Counted from the stretch's first letter, positions 9,137 through 17,879 are shown. The stretch is DNA of 64,000 bases from Hydrogenophaga palleronii NBRC 102513 (GCF_001571225.1 NZ_BCTJ01000010.1:62001-126000); one strand, 5' to 3'. Numbers and translations: made by a program. Notes: generated from the sequence alone by a model not told the origin.

Positions 9137-9358
9137 TTACGGTTGCTGCGGCTTGCAGGCCAGCAACCAGGCGGCCAGTGTGCCGGCGTGACCATGTCCC
9201 GGTGGGTGCTTGGTTTTCAGCTGGCTCACCAGCGCCATGTGCCTGAGCGGAGCGGCTTGTTCCCGCACATGCATCCAATGGGCAATGGACTTGCCATATT
9301 TCACCTTGATCGACGAGAAGCAGGAAGCGGGACCCTTGACCCGTTCGTGGGCAGGCAT
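9137..9358 (-). CDS. Small DUF4287-like protein
   Basis: 73 residues, cytoplasmic, no signal or membrane segment. The pattern KGPASCFSSIKVKYGKS near the N-terminus, a central KHM-like RHMALVSQLKTKH and the C-terminal GHGHAGTLAAWLL match what I know of DUF4287 proteins (KGPAS.FPSIE.KYG...LK..HG.GHGHAN). Function is unknown for the family. Upstream of MBL hydrolase on the same strand. An alternative is that it is a slightly degraded copy, since a few usually conserved positions differ (Cys for Tyr, Lys for Glu). Confidence 0.6.
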   Translation of the reverse strand: MPAHERVKGPASCFSSIKVKYGKSIAHWMHVREQAAPLRHMALVSQLKTKHPPGHGHAGTLAAWLLACKPQQP

Positions 9359-9709
9359 TTCGGGCCTGCTGGCCTTTGGGTTTTACAGGAAGGTACGGGG
9401 GCAGCGCCTCGGGCGAACCACCTTGGCGAAGGTGCGAACCGCTCGCCAGGAGGCGGCCATTCCTGGCCTTCTCGGCACGCACAGAAACGTGCGCCACACG
9501 CCTCAAGATCGCGCACGGCGCGTCGATACCCGTGTGTACGGCGCGCGCGGCCACCTGCCCCCGGGGAATTCGCCGCCTGTCCCGCTTCCCGCCCATTTCT
9601 TCTCCTCCAGGACGACCCCCGCAGACTCTCGCGACTTGCGCACCCGAGGCCCGCGTGGCAGCTGGGGTGATGACGCTCGAAGACGCCTTCTCGCCTCCCT
9701 GTTCTTGCC
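9359..9709. other. Gene-free interval with no recognised feature
   Basis: 351 bases before the MHYT-GGDEF-EAL gene. I find no convincing gene, terminator, repeat or riboswitch in it. It presumably contains the promoter and 5' leader of the c-di-GMP gene and the promoter of the small DUF4287 gene. No cyclic-di-GMP riboswitch core is evident by eye. Confidence 0.4.
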
Positions 9710-11875
9710 ATGACCGTCTTCCTGCCTTCCAGCCACGACCCCTACGTGGTGGCCGCCTCTTTCGCCATTGCCATGCTGGCGTCCTATGTCACGCTGGACC
9801 TGGCACGACGCGTGCGAACCGCGCAGCGCCGGGTGGGCCTGGCATGGTGGGCGGCAGGCTCCATCGTCATGGGCACCGGCATCTGGTCGATGCACTTTCT
9901 GGGCATGCAGGCCTTCAAGCTGCCGATTGCCATCGGCTTTGCCGGTGGACTGACGCTGTTGTCCTGGCTTGCGGCGGTCGGCGCGTCGGGTGTCGCGCTG
10001 GAGCTGGCCAGCCGCCAGGCGTTTGGCCGCCGGCCCCTCGCGCTGGGCGCTCTGGCCATGGGCGCGGGCATCAGCGGCATGCACTACATCGGCATGGCCG
10101 CGCTGGACATGGCGCCCGGCATCGTGTGGGACTACGGCATCGTGGCGCTGTCCGTCCTGATTGCGGTGCTCGCGTCTGCCACGGCACTGCTCATCTTCCA
10201 GTTGCTGCGCCGGGTGCAACCCGGTCAGCGTCGGGCCTATCAGCTGGCGGCATCGCTTGTGATGGCCATCGCCATCTGCGGCATGCACTACACCGGCATG
10301 GCGGCGGCCAGCTTCGCGGTGGGGTCGGTCTGCATGAGCGCAGGGGAGCTGGGCGGCTCGGGCCTCACGGCACTGGTGCTCGTGGCCACCGGCATGCTGC
10401 TGGTGAGCACGCTGTTGACCTCCATCCTGGACGCACGGCTGCAGAGCACCGCGCAGCAGCTCACACGCTCGCTGAAAGAGAGCAATGTGCGCCTGCAGGC
10501 CGCCAACGACGAGTTGCAGCAACGCGCCTTCACCGACGCCCTCACCGGCCTGCCCAATCGCCGGCTGTTCGAAGACCGACTCATCCAGGTCCTGTTGCGA
10601 CTGGGGCGCGTGAACCCGTTGCACGCTCAAGAGCGCCTGGCGGTGCTGTTCGTGGACCTGGACGGTTTCAAACTCATCAATGACTCGTATGGCCATGCGA
10701 CGGGCGACCTGATCCTGTGTGGCGCGGCAGATCGCCTGCAACAGCAAATACGCGATGGCGACACGGCCGCACGCGTTGGCGGGGACGAATTCCTGATCCT
10801 GCTGGAAGACGTGTCCGATGTGGCCGACTGCATCGCCACGGCCCACCGGATACTGGCTGCGCTGTCGCAACCGTTCGAGGTGTCGGGCAGGCAGTTGCAG
10901 ATCACCTGCTCCATCGGCATCGTGGTCCACCCCGATCAGGGTGAGCGCACCAAGCTGGTCGCCAATGCCGATGCGGCCATGTACGCCGCCAAGCGCGCTG
11001 GCGGGGGGTGCTACACACTGTTCGAGCCTCACATGGACTCGAACGCATCCGAGCAACTGGCACTGCAATACGACCTGCGCCATGCTTTGGAACGAGGCGA
11101 ATTGACGCTGCACTACCAGCCCAAAATCGACGGCCGCCGAGGTCAGATCAGCGGCGTGGAAGCGCTCCTGCGCTGGAACCATCCCAAGCATGGCATGGTG
11201 AGCCCGGCCGTGTTCATCGCGCTGGCGGAGCGCTTCGGCCTCATCGGGCGCCTGGGCAACTGGGTCATCAACGAAGCCTGCCGCCAGGTCAGCGAGTGGG
11301 CGAAAAGCGGTGTGCGCATGCGCGTGGCGGTCAACATCTCGGCACACCAGTTGCGCGAGAGCAACCTGGTGGAGCGCATCCAGCATGCATTGCACAGCAA
11401 CAAGCTCCACGCTTCCCAACTGCTGTGCGAAATCACCGAAACGGTGGCCATGGAAGACGTCAAGGCCACTCAGCGCACCTTTGATGGGCTGTCGCGCATC
11501 GGTGTGTTTCTGTCCATCGACGACTTCGGCACGGGTTACTCCAGCCTGAACTATCTGCGCCAACTGCCCGCGCAGCAGCTCAAGATCGACCGCAGCTTCG
11601 TGAAGGACCTGGAGCACAGCGAAGACGCGCGCGCTGTGGTGGTGGCGGTCGTGAGCCTGGCGCATGCGTTGGGCTTGCGTGTGGTGGCCGAAGGTGTCGA
11701 AACGGCGGGCCAGCGCGACATCCTGCTCGCCATGCGATGCGATGAGCTGCAAGGCTACTTCTTCGCCCGCCCGATGTCGGCAGATGCGCTGCTGGCCTGG
11801 GCGAAGGGCAACAAGCCGAAAGGGGCCGCAGACTTCACGCCCTCGATTTTCGGCATGCCGCGGACCGAACTGTGA
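9710..11875 (+). CDS. MHYT-GGDEF-EAL c-di-GMP signalling protein
   Basis: 721 residues. The N-terminal integral membrane MHYT sensor has seven predicted helices with the repeated motifs MHFLGM (about residue 62), MHYIGM (about 124) and MHYTGM (about 192), proposed to bind copper and sense diatomic gases. A GGDEF domain follows (about 275-430) with intact RVGGDEF at about 357, so diguanylate cyclase activity is plausible, then an EAL domain (about 445-700) with intact EALLRW, DDFGTGYSSL and EGVET motifs, so phosphodiesterase activity is plausible. The architecture is that of Pseudomonas MucR/NbdA, linked to biofilm and NO-induced dispersal. It is a single-gene unit. Confidence 0.94.
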   Translation: MTVFLPSSHDPYVVAASFAIAMLASYVTLDLARRVRTAQRRVGLAWWAAGSIVMGTGIWSMHFLGMQAFKLPIAIGFAGGLTLLSWLAAVGASGVALELASRQAFGRRPLALGALAMGAGISGMHYIGMAALDMAPGIVWDYGIVALSVLIAVLASATALLIFQLLRRVQPGQRRAYQLAASLVMAIAICGMHYTGMAAASFAVGSVCMSAGELGGSGLTALVLVATGMLLVSTLLTSILDARLQSTAQQLTRSLKESNVRLQAANDELQQRAFTDALTGLPNRRLFEDRLIQVLLRLGRVNPLHAQERLAVLFVDLDGFKLINDSYGHATGDLILCGAADRLQQQIRDGDTAARVGGDEFLILLEDVSDVADCIATAHRILAALSQPFEVSGRQLQITCSIGIVVHPDQGERTKLVANADAAMYAAKRAGGGCYTLFEPHMDSNASEQLALQYDLRHALERGELTLHYQPKIDGRRGQISGVEALLRWNHPKHGMVSPAVFIALAERFGLIGRLGNWVINEACRQVSEWAKSGVRMRVAVNISAHQLRESNLVERIQHALHSNKLHASQLLCEITETVAMEDVKATQRTFDGLSRIGVFLSIDDFGTGYSSLNYLRQLPAQQLKIDRSFVKDLEHSEDARAVVVAVVSLAHALGLRVVAEGVETAGQRDILLAMRCDELQGYFFARPMSADALLAWAKGNKPKGAADFTPSIFGMPRTEL

Positions 11876-11882
11876 ACGGCGC

Positions 11883-11975
11883 GGCGCCATTCCCTACTGG
11901 TTCCTGATCCTGGGCCTGGCCTGGCTGGTCTACGCCTGGCCGCCGCTGGCGACCTGGCTGCCGTCCCACATCTGA
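11883..11975 (+). pseudogene. Possible C-terminal remnant of TRAP transporter large permease (DctM)
   Basis: Just after the EAL gene, in another frame, 30 codons read like the last membrane helix and tail of a DctM-type permease: GAIPYWFLILGLAWLVY, then PPLATWLPSHI and a stop. TRAP large subunits typically end with a hydrophobic helix followed by a P.L..WLP tail. No start codon or remaining body of such a gene is present, so if correct this is the scar of an older gene cut by insertion of the neighbouring c-di-GMP gene. The match is from memory of the family and is short. Confidence 0.35.
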
Positions 11976-12148
11976 ACTGGGCGCACAACACCGGTACGGA
12001 CGCCTCCCGGTGGCAGCCTGCCGCCGAAACCCCAGCACCGTCCGTCGCCCCAAGCATTTAAAGAGCCGCCCGCTGTAACCGGGCGCGCCGCTGCGCCGAA
12101 CTTCCCTCGCGACCCGGATGGTCTGGGTCGCGTGGTCAGGGAGTTCTC

Positions 12149-12769
12149 ATGCACGGTGCTGCGGCTTTGCGTCCGATCCATCCCTTGTGGATGCGCGTCA
12201 GCCATTGGCTCAATGCCTTCGCGGTGTTGGTCCTGATCACGAGCGGCTGGCGCATCTACAACGCTGCGCCCTTCTTCGCCTTCAGCTTCCCGGCCGGCAT
12301 CACGCTGGGTGGCTGGCTCGCGGGTGCCCTGCAATGGCACTTCGCGGCGATGTGGCTGCTGGTGGGCAATGGCCTGTTCTACCTGGCCATGAACGTGTTC
12401 ACCGGGCGGCTGGCGCGCAAGTTCTTACCGCTGTCACCGCGGGCGGTCTTCCACGATGCGCTGGCGGCCCTGCGCGGCCGGTTGTCGCACGCCGATCCGC
12501 ACCACTACAACGCCGTGCAGCGCCTGGCCTATCTGTTCGTGATGGTCGACCTGCTGTTCATCGTGCTGTCGGGCCTGGTGCTGTGGAAGTCGGTGCAGTT
12601 CCCGGTGCTGCGTGAACTGCTGGGCGGCTACGAGTTTTCCCGCCGCATCCACTTCGTCGGCATGGCGCTGCTGGTGAGCTTCATGGCCGTGCATCTGGTG
12701 ATGGTGGCGCTGGTGCCACGCAGCTTGCTGAGCATGTTGAGCGCCCAGGGCAAGGAGACCACCGCATGA
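12149..12769 (+). CDS. Cytochrome b/b6-type membrane subunit
   Basis: 206 residues with four predicted membrane helices. His residues suited to haem b ligation occur in helix regions (RVSHWLN at about 19, QWHFAAMW, RIHFVGM and VHLVMV). It is a cytochrome b561-like protein of the kind found as quinone-reactive anchor for a periplasmic molybdoenzyme. Its stop overlaps the start of the SUOX-fold gene by four bases, indicating translational coupling and a joint complex: the pair resembles YedZ-YedY (MsrQ-MsrP) in logic although this anchor is not clearly MsrQ. Confidence 0.87.
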   Translation: MHGAAALRPIHPLWMRVSHWLNAFAVLVLITSGWRIYNAAPFFAFSFPAGITLGGWLAGALQWHFAAMWLLVGNGLFYLAMNVFTGRLARKFLPLSPRAVFHDALAALRGRLSHADPHHYNAVQRLAYLFVMVDLLFIVLSGLVLWKSVQFPVLRELLGGYEFSRRIHFVGMALLVSFMAVHLVMVALVPRSLLSMLSAQGKETTA

Positions 12770-13557
12770 GCCTGTTCAAACGCCGCCCACTGCCCCTGGT
12801 TGATGCCGATGCGGCCCTGCTCGATGCCCGCAAGCTGCTCGAGAAACGCATGGCCCCGGCCGCGCGGCGGCACTTCTTGCGCAGCTCGTTGACGCTGGGT
12901 GGCTTGTCCCTGTTGAGCGGTTGCAGCATCAGCAGCAACGAAGACGTCGAAGCCGTGCTCAACCGCATCTCGCGTTTCAACGACCGGGCCCAGGCCTGGC
13001 TGTTCGATCCGAACCGGCTGGCGCCCACCTACAGCAGCGCCGAGATCACCCACCCATTCCCCTTCAACGCCTATTACGGCGAAGACGAGGTGCGGGTGGT
13101 ACCGGAAGCCGGCTACCGCCTGGAGGTCTCCGGCCTCGTGGCCGACCGGCACCGCTGGACGCTGGACGAGTTGCGCGCGATGCCGCAGCAGGAGCAGATC
13201 ACCCGGCACATCTGCGTGGAAGGCTGGAGCGCCATCGGCCGCTGGGGCGGTGTGCCCTTCGGCGATTTCCTGCGCCGCGTCGGCGCGGACCTGAGCGCGA
13301 AATACGTCGGCTTCCAGTGTGCCGACGACTACTTCACCAGCATCGACATGGCCACCGCGCTGCACCCGCAGACGCAGCTCACGCTGCGCTTCGACGGCGA
13401 GCCCCTGCCTCCGAAATACGGCTTCCCGATGAAGCTGCGCATGCCCACCAAGCTGGGCTACAAGAACCCGAAACACATCGTGGCGATGTTCGTCACCAAC
13501 ACCTATCCGGGTGGCTACTGGGAAGACCAGGGCTACAACTGGTTCGGCGGAAGTTGA
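12766..13557 (+). CDS. Molybdopterin-dependent oxidoreductase, sulfite-oxidase fold
   Basis: 263 residues. The Moco-binding Cys is most likely C150 in TRHICVEGWS, followed by RWGGVPFGDFL and a C-terminal KLGYKNPKH region, matching the sulfite oxidase/YedY superfamily. The N-terminus has an Arg pair followed by a hydrophobic core (RRHFLRSSLTLGG, residues 34-46), a Tat-like signal expected for a cofactor-loaded export, and LLSGC at 49-53 could be a lipobox. Starts inside the cytochrome b stop (ATGA). Substrate is unknown: candidates are oxidised methionine in proteins or another S/N-oxide. Confidence 0.88.
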   Translation: MSLFKRRPLPLVDADAALLDARKLLEKRMAPAARRHFLRSSLTLGGLSLLSGCSISSNEDVEAVLNRISRFNDRAQAWLFDPNRLAPTYSSAEITHPFPFNAYYGEDEVRVVPEAGYRLEVSGLVADRHRWTLDELRAMPQQEQITRHICVEGWSAIGRWGGVPFGDFLRRVGADLSAKYVGFQCADDYFTSIDMATALHPQTQLTLRFDGEPLPPKYGFPMKLRMPTKLGYKNPKHIVAMFVTNTYPGGYWEDQGYNWFGGS

Positions 13558-13649
13558 GCAGCTTCCGCTGCCCGGCACCGCCCATGCCGCGACCGTGCCC
13601 ATTCCGGAACACGGCGCATTTTCTCTCGACCTGCTGAAGGAATCCCACC

Positions 13650-13895
13650 ATGAACAAGCTCACCACCGCCCTGCTCACCGCCTGCCTGGCCGCGGGCAGC
13701 GTCTCGGCCTTCGCGGCCGACGACATGATGAAGAAGGACGGCATGGCCAAGGACTCGATGTCCAAGGACTGCATGAAGAACGACCCCATGTACAAGGACT
13801 GCATGGCCCAAAAAGACAAGATAAAAAAAGACGCCATGAAGAAGGATGAGATGAAGAAGGGCGACATGATGCAGAAGGACGAGATGAAGAAATAA
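13650..13895 (+). CDS. Pentapeptide MXKDX repeat protein
   Basis: 81 residues: a Sec signal peptide (MNKLTTALLTACLAAGSVSAFA) cleaved near ADD, then a mature segment made almost entirely of five-residue units of the form M-x-K-D-x, with variants such as SMSKD, CMKND and EMKKG. Very rich in Met and Lys, with two Cys. It matches the secreted betaproteobacterial MXKDX repeat family, whose function is unknown but whose Met/Cys content suggests metal or oxidant interaction. An AAGGA ribosome-binding site precedes the ATG. It lies just ahead of the ECF sigma/NrsF operon, which may control it. Confidence 0.85.
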   Translation: MNKLTTALLTACLAAGSVSAFAADDMMKKDGMAKDSMSKDCMKNDPMYKDCMAQKDKIKKDAMKKDEMKKGDMMQKDEMKK

Positions 13896-13985
13896 GCGGC
13901 CGAACGCTGGCGCCAGCGCTGGCGACGCCAGCCGCGAGAAACCCCGCTCCCGGGGTTCAAGGGCCGGGTGTAAGCTGCGGCTCCC

Positions 13986-14588
13986 ATGGATCGGTATTCG
14001 TCCCGCGACGATGTGATGCACGCCCAGACCGAACAGCTGCTGCGCGGGCTGATGCTCGCCGGCCTGGACGGCGACGCGGCGTCGTACCGCCGCTTCCTCC
14101 AGCTGCTCGGCTCGCGCCTTCGGTCGTTTTACCGCCGGCGCCTGTCCGGCTGGCCCGACGATGTGGAGGACCTCGTGCAAGAGACCCTGCTGGCGATCCA
14201 CAACCAGCGCCACACCTACCTGCCCGACCAGCCGATCACCGCCTGGGTGCACGCCATCGCACGCTACAAAACCATCGACCTGCTGCGCGCGCGCCAGGGC
14301 CGGGAAGCGCTGCACGACCCGCTGGACGACGAAGTCGCGCTGTTCGACACCGCAGACAACGAAGCCGCCGAGGCCCGGCGCGACCTGCACCAGCTGCTGG
14401 CCACCTTGCCCGAGCGCCAGCGCCTGCCGATCGAACAGGTCAAGCTGGCGGGCCGTTCGGTTGCCGAGGTGGCGCTTGAAACCGGCATGTCGGAATCGGC
14501 CGTGAAGATCGGCATCCACCGCGGGCTGAAGGCCTTGGCCGCCCGCATCTCGGCCCTGCCCAAACCCCGGGCGAAAGCGTCCCCATGA
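13986..14588 (+). CDS. ECF-type RNA polymerase sigma factor
   Basis: 200 residues with region 2 (FYRRRLSGWPDDVEDLVQETLLAIH, split across about residues 44-70) and region 4 (LPERQRLPIEQVKLAGRSV, then helix-turn-helix ETGMSESAVKIGIHRGL at about 165-182). The stop overlaps the next gene, an NrsF-type anti-sigma, by four bases. This pairing is that of Caulobacter SigF/NrsF-like systems which respond to heavy metals or oxidants. No reliable ECF promoter could be read before this gene or the MXKDX gene. Confidence 0.9.
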   Translation: MDRYSSRDDVMHAQTEQLLRGLMLAGLDGDAASYRRFLQLLGSRLRSFYRRRLSGWPDDVEDLVQETLLAIHNQRHTYLPDQPITAWVHAIARYKTIDLLRARQGREALHDPLDDEVALFDTADNEAAEARRDLHQLLATLPERQRLPIEQVKLAGRSVAEVALETGMSESAVKIGIHRGLKALAARISALPKPRAKASP

Positions 14589-15226
14589 AAACCGACGACC
14601 TCATTCACCTGCTGGCCACCGACACCGTGCCGGTGCAGCGCCACGTGGCGGCGCGGCGGCTGGCGCTCGGCCTGCTGCTCGCGCTGCCGGTCTCGCTGCT
14701 GCTCATGGCCACCGTGCTCGGCGTCAACCCTGCACTGCGTGGCTACCTCGGGCAACCCATGTTCTGGGTGAAGTTCGGCACGCCCTTGCTGATGGCGCTG
14801 CTGGCCCTGCCGCTGGTGGCCCGGCTCGGCCGCCCCGGCATGAGCACACGCGCGGCCTGGGTGCGTTGGCTGCTGCCGATCACCTTTCTGTGGGCGCTCG
14901 GGCTGGTGGCGGTTGCACAAGCCCCGGCCAGCGAACTGCCGGCCCTGATGCTGAGCCGCACCTGGCGGGTGTGCGCAGAGAACATCGCCGTGCTGTCGCT
15001 GCCGGTGTTCCTCGCCGCCATCTGGGTGTTGCGCTCCCTGGCCCCGGTGCGTCCTGCGCTGGCCGGTGCGGGCGCGGGGGCGCTGGGCGGCGCGTCGGGC
15101 GCCGCGGTGTATGCCATCCACTGCCCGGAACTCGCCGCGCCCTTCATCGCCATCTGGTACGTGCTGGGCATGGCGCTGCCGGTGGCGGCCGGTGCGTTGG
15201 TGGGGCCGCGGCTGCTGCGCTGGTAA
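14585..15226 (+). CDS. NrsF-family (DUF1109) membrane anti-sigma factor
   Basis: 213 residues with a short cytoplasmic N-terminus starting MKTDDLIHLLATD, typical for NrsF, followed by six predicted membrane helices and a C-terminus with HCPELAAPFIAIWY, matching the conserved HCPE-type segment of the family. The family holds its cognate ECF sigma at the membrane and releases it on stress; conserved Cys in relatives are implicated in sensing. Translationally coupled to the sigma gene. Confidence 0.9.
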   Translation: MKTDDLIHLLATDTVPVQRHVAARRLALGLLLALPVSLLLMATVLGVNPALRGYLGQPMFWVKFGTPLLMALLALPLVARLGRPGMSTRAAWVRWLLPITFLWALGLVAVAQAPASELPALMLSRTWRVCAENIAVLSLPVFLAAIWVLRSLAPVRPALAGAGAGALGGASGAAVYAIHCPELAAPFIAIWYVLGMALPVAAGALVGPRLLRW

Positions 15227-15235
15227 CGAGCGTCC

Positions 15236-16138
15236 TCAGGCGCGCCGCTGCGCGCCGGCGTGGCCATGCCCCGCGCGGGCCCGGTACTGCGCTATCCAGC
15301 CGACCGACTGTGCAATGCCGCCGAACGGGAAAAAATGCAGACTCACGGTGCCATGTGCTGCTGTCAGGCCGGCGGCCAGACGGTCCACGAAAAGATCCGG
15401 CCCTGCCGTGCCGAACAGCTTACCGATGGAGATGCCGTAGCTGGACCACATCGACGCGCATGCGCTGACGCCGCACAGGGCCGCATAACGCGCGAGCACC
15501 GCCACGCCCGCCGGGCCCGGCACACCCACGCGTACCGGGTGTTCGATGCCACGTTCGCGCAGCGCTTGCAACCAGGTGAGCACGATGTCGGCATCAAAGG
15601 CGAACTGCGTGACGATCCAGGGCGCCATGCCGCGCTGTTCGATGCTGCGGCACTTGCGTTCCAGCACCGCCCAGCGATCGGCCGCATTCATGACCGGATG
15701 GCCTTCGGGATGCCCGCCCACGCCCACCACCTGAATGCCCGCACGCTCGAAAACGCCTGTGTCGATCAACGAATGGCTGTCCGCAAACGGCCCCGCCGGG
15801 GTGGACGGATCGCCCGCGATCACGAAGCAACGCTTCACGCCGGCTTCGGCCACCGCACGCTCGACAAACGCCTGCAGCTCGGCGAGCGAGGCGATGCGGC
15901 GCGCAGACAGGTGCGGCATCGGCTCAAAGCCGAGTTCGTGCACGGCGCGCGCGGCAGCCAGCCGCGCCTCGTTGTCCTGGTTGGCCAGGTAGGGAATGGA
16001 AATGGTGGAGCCGGTGGCGATGCGCGCCGCCGCGGCGGCCAGCGCGGGCATGTCCTTCGCGTTGACCTCCAACGAACAGGCCTCGGTGATATCGCTGGCG
16101 GGCCCGGGTTTGTCGATATGAATCATCGGTCTTGCCAT
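15236..16138 (-). CDS. MetF-like methylenetetrahydrofolate reductase family protein
   Basis: 300 residues from ATG 16138 (a GTG at 16165 and an ATG at 16126 are alternatives). A TIM-barrel MTHFR-family pattern is visible: CSLEV near the N-terminus in the place of the usual S(F/V)E(F/V), CFVIAGDPS, VGGHPEGHP (compare AxYPExHP in MetF) and IVTQFAFDAD. It is a divergent, short member, so it may not be the housekeeping MetF. Family members reduce 5,10-methylene-THF to 5-methyl-THF using FAD. Its position beside QueH, metR and the mesX-mesD genes is suggestive, but MesD is reported not to need methyl-folate. Confidence 0.8.
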   Translation of the reverse strand: MARPMIHIDKPGPASDITEACSLEVNAKDMPALAAAAARIATGSTISIPYLANQDNEARLAAARAVHELGFEPMPHLSARRIASLAELQAFVERAVAEAGVKRCFVIAGDPSTPAGPFADSHSLIDTGVFERAGIQVVGVGGHPEGHPVMNAADRWAVLERKCRSIEQRGMAPWIVTQFAFDADIVLTWLQALRERGIEHPVRVGVPGPAGVAVLARYAALCGVSACASMWSSYGISIGKLFGTAGPDLFVDRLAAGLTAAHGTVSLHFFPFGGIAQSVGWIAQYRARAGHGHAGAQRRA

Positions 16139-16250
16139 CCTCGGCCATGGTGTGGAGGGCTTCACAACGTCAGCGCCGCTCGGGCTGGCGGCGAGCCAGG
16201 GAACACGTTCAGGAAGCTCGGAGGAAGCGTTGCTCCCCCCGCAAGGCGCA

Positions 16251-16919
16251 TCAGTCTTTGGTCGGCGCTTCGTCGCCGTAGAACATCACGCCCAGCTGGA
16301 TGCGTTCGCGGCCGCTGTCCACCCGGTGGCGGTTGGTATCGCGCAGCGAATAGACGCAGCCGCAGTACTCCTGCTGGTAGAAGTTCTCGCGCTTGCTGAT
16401 CTCGATCATGCGCGCGGAGCCGCCGCCCTTGCGCCAGTTGTATTCCCAGTACATCAGGCCGGGGTACCTGGCTGCCGCACGCACACCGCAGTCGTTGATC
16501 TGCTGCATGTTCTTCCAGCGCGAGATGCCCAGCGAACTGGTGATCACCGGAAAGCCGTGCTCATGCGCATACAGCGCCGTGCGCTCGAAACGCATGTCGA
16601 AGCACATGGTGCAGCGCACGCCGCGCTCGGGCTCGTTCTCCATGCCGCGGGCGCGCTCGAACCAGTTGTCGCGGTCGTAGTCTGCGTCGATGAAGGGCAC
16701 GCCGAACTGCTCCGCGAAACGGATGTTCTCGTTCTTGCGCAGCTCGTATTCCTTGAGCGGATGGATGTTGGGGTTGTAGAAGAAGATGGTGTAGTCGATG
16801 CCGGAGGCCAGCATGGCCTCCATGACCTCGCCCGAGCACGGCGCGCAGCAGGAATGCAGCAGCACCTTCTGATGGCCGCCGGGCAGCGGCAGCGGTTGGC
16901 GGTCGACGGTGGTGTTCAT
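16251..16919 (-). CDS. queH: Epoxyqueuosine reductase QueH
   Basis: 222 residues from ATG 16919. The QueH (DUF208) Cys sets are present: HSCCAPCS near residue 27, CTMCFD in the middle and YCGCVY near the C-terminus, which bind a [4Fe-4S] cluster and a second metal site. QueH reduces epoxyqueuosine to queuosine in tRNA wobble positions without cobalamin, replacing the B12-dependent QueG. The start codon overlaps the metR stop by four bases (ATGA), so it is cotranscribed with and translationally coupled to metR, an unusual partner. Its B12 independence echoes the B12-free methionine synthase across the promoter. Confidence 0.9.
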   Translation of the reverse strand: MNTTVDRQPLPLPGGHQKVLLHSCCAPCSGEVMEAMLASGIDYTIFFYNPNIHPLKEYELRKNENIRFAEQFGVPFIDADYDRDNWFERARGMENEPERGVRCTMCFDMRFERTALYAHEHGFPVITSSLGISRWKNMQQINDCGVRAAARYPGLMYWEYNWRKGGGSARMIEISKRENFYQQEYCGCVYSLRDTNRHRVDSGRERIQLGVMFYGDEAPTKD

Positions 16920-17830
16920 GTGTTGGCTCCTTTCGCAAAGGCGGTGGCCGCAGGCGTGCGGGCCAGTTCGATGAAGGCCCGCACGTAGTCGATGGCGGTG
17001 TCCGCCTCGCGTGCCCCCAGGAAGATCTGCTTGGCGATGCCGCGCGCGCCCAGCCGCACCGGCACCACGTCCATCCTGGCCGCGTACTCCTCCACCAGCC
17101 AGCGCGGCAGGGCAGCCACGCCGCGGCCGCTGGCCACCATCTGCAACATGATGTCGGTGGTTTCGATGGCCTTGTGCCGCCTGGGCGTGACACCGGCGGG
17201 CAACAGGAACTGGTTGTAGATGTCCAGGCGCTCGATGTCCACGGGGTAGCTGATGAGCACTTCCCTGGTCAGCTGCTGGGGCTTCACGTAGGCCGCAGAG
17301 GCCAGGGCATGGCCCTTGGCCACGACCAGCACCTGCTCGTAGTCGAACACGGGCTCGAACTTCAGGCCCGGCTTGTAGAGCGGGTCGGGCGTGACGAGCA
17401 GGTCGATCTCGTAGCCGAAGAGCGCGCCGATTCCGCCGAACTGGAATTTCTGCTTCACGTCCACATCCACGTCGGGCCAGGCCGCCAGATAGGGCGAGAC
17501 CACCTTGAGCAGCCACTGGTAACAAGGGTGGCATTCCATGCCGATGCGCAGTGCACCGCGCTCGCCCTGCGCGAACTGGCCCAGGCGTTCTTCGGCCAGG
17601 TCCAGTTGCGGCAGCACGCGGTTCGCCACCGCCAGCAGGTACTGGCCTGCCTGCGTCAGGCGCAGGCTGCGACCTTCGCGCAGCCAGACGTCGGTGCCCA
17701 GTTGCTGCTCCAGCTTTTTCATGCTGTGGCTCAGGGCCGACTGGGTGAGGTTCAGCACGCCCGCGGCGGCCGTCAACGACCCTTGTTTCTCGACCTGCTG
17801 AACGATGCTGAGGTGGATGCGCTCAAGCAT
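16916..17830 (-). CDS. metR: LysR-family regulator MetR
   Basis: 304 residues with an N-terminal winged helix (about 1-60; [19 protein letters not shown]) and a periplasmic-binding-like effector domain. The segments [42 protein letters not shown] and [11 protein letters not shown] closely parallel E. coli MetR (AIECHSCIQWL; YPVQRSRLDVW..FLQPAGV; MVAARMGIAALP). MetR activates methionine synthase genes with homocysteine as coeffector. It is divergent from the flavin reductase-mesX-mesD genes with a dyad in between, and its stop is coupled to queH. Confidence 0.88.
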   Translation of the reverse strand: MLERIHLSIVQQVEKQGSLTAAAGVLNLTQSALSHSMKKLEQQLGTDVWLREGRSLRLTQAGQYLLAVANRVLPQLDLAEERLGQFAQGERGALRIGMECHPCYQWLLKVVSPYLAAWPDVDVDVKQKFQFGGIGALFGYEIDLLVTPDPLYKPGLKFEPVFDYEQVLVVAKGHALASAAYVKPQQLTREVLISYPVDIERLDIYNQFLLPAGVTPRRHKAIETTDIMLQMVASGRGVAALPRWLVEEYAARMDVVPVRLGARGIAKQIFLGAREADTAIDYVRAFIELARTPAATAFAKGANT

Positions 17831-17856
17831 TCAAATGAACTCGGCTCATGGATTGG

Positions 17857-17879
17857 TGAAATAAAACCATTTTACTTCA
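17857..17879. promoter_or_regulatory. Putative MetR operator between metR and the mes genes
   Basis: A 23-bp dyad, outer arms TGAA/TTCA and inner arms TAAAA/TTTTA around a CCA centre. The outer arms fit the MetR half-site pair TGAA...TTCA. A second short palindrome TTCAAATGAA at 17830-17839 overlaps the metR start codon. This location is right for a LysR-type regulator that controls itself and a divergent target. Confidence 0.5.

Noticed and set aside
9359-9709. c-di-GMP riboswitch before the GGDEF-EAL gene
   Set aside because: No GEMM-type conserved core or paired stems seen by eye.
9503-11890. Long antisense open frame opposite the c-di-GMP gene (795 codons)
   Set aside because: Composition is Gln/His/Arg/Ala-rich with no domain; it is a by-product of high GC codon bias in the real plus-strand gene.
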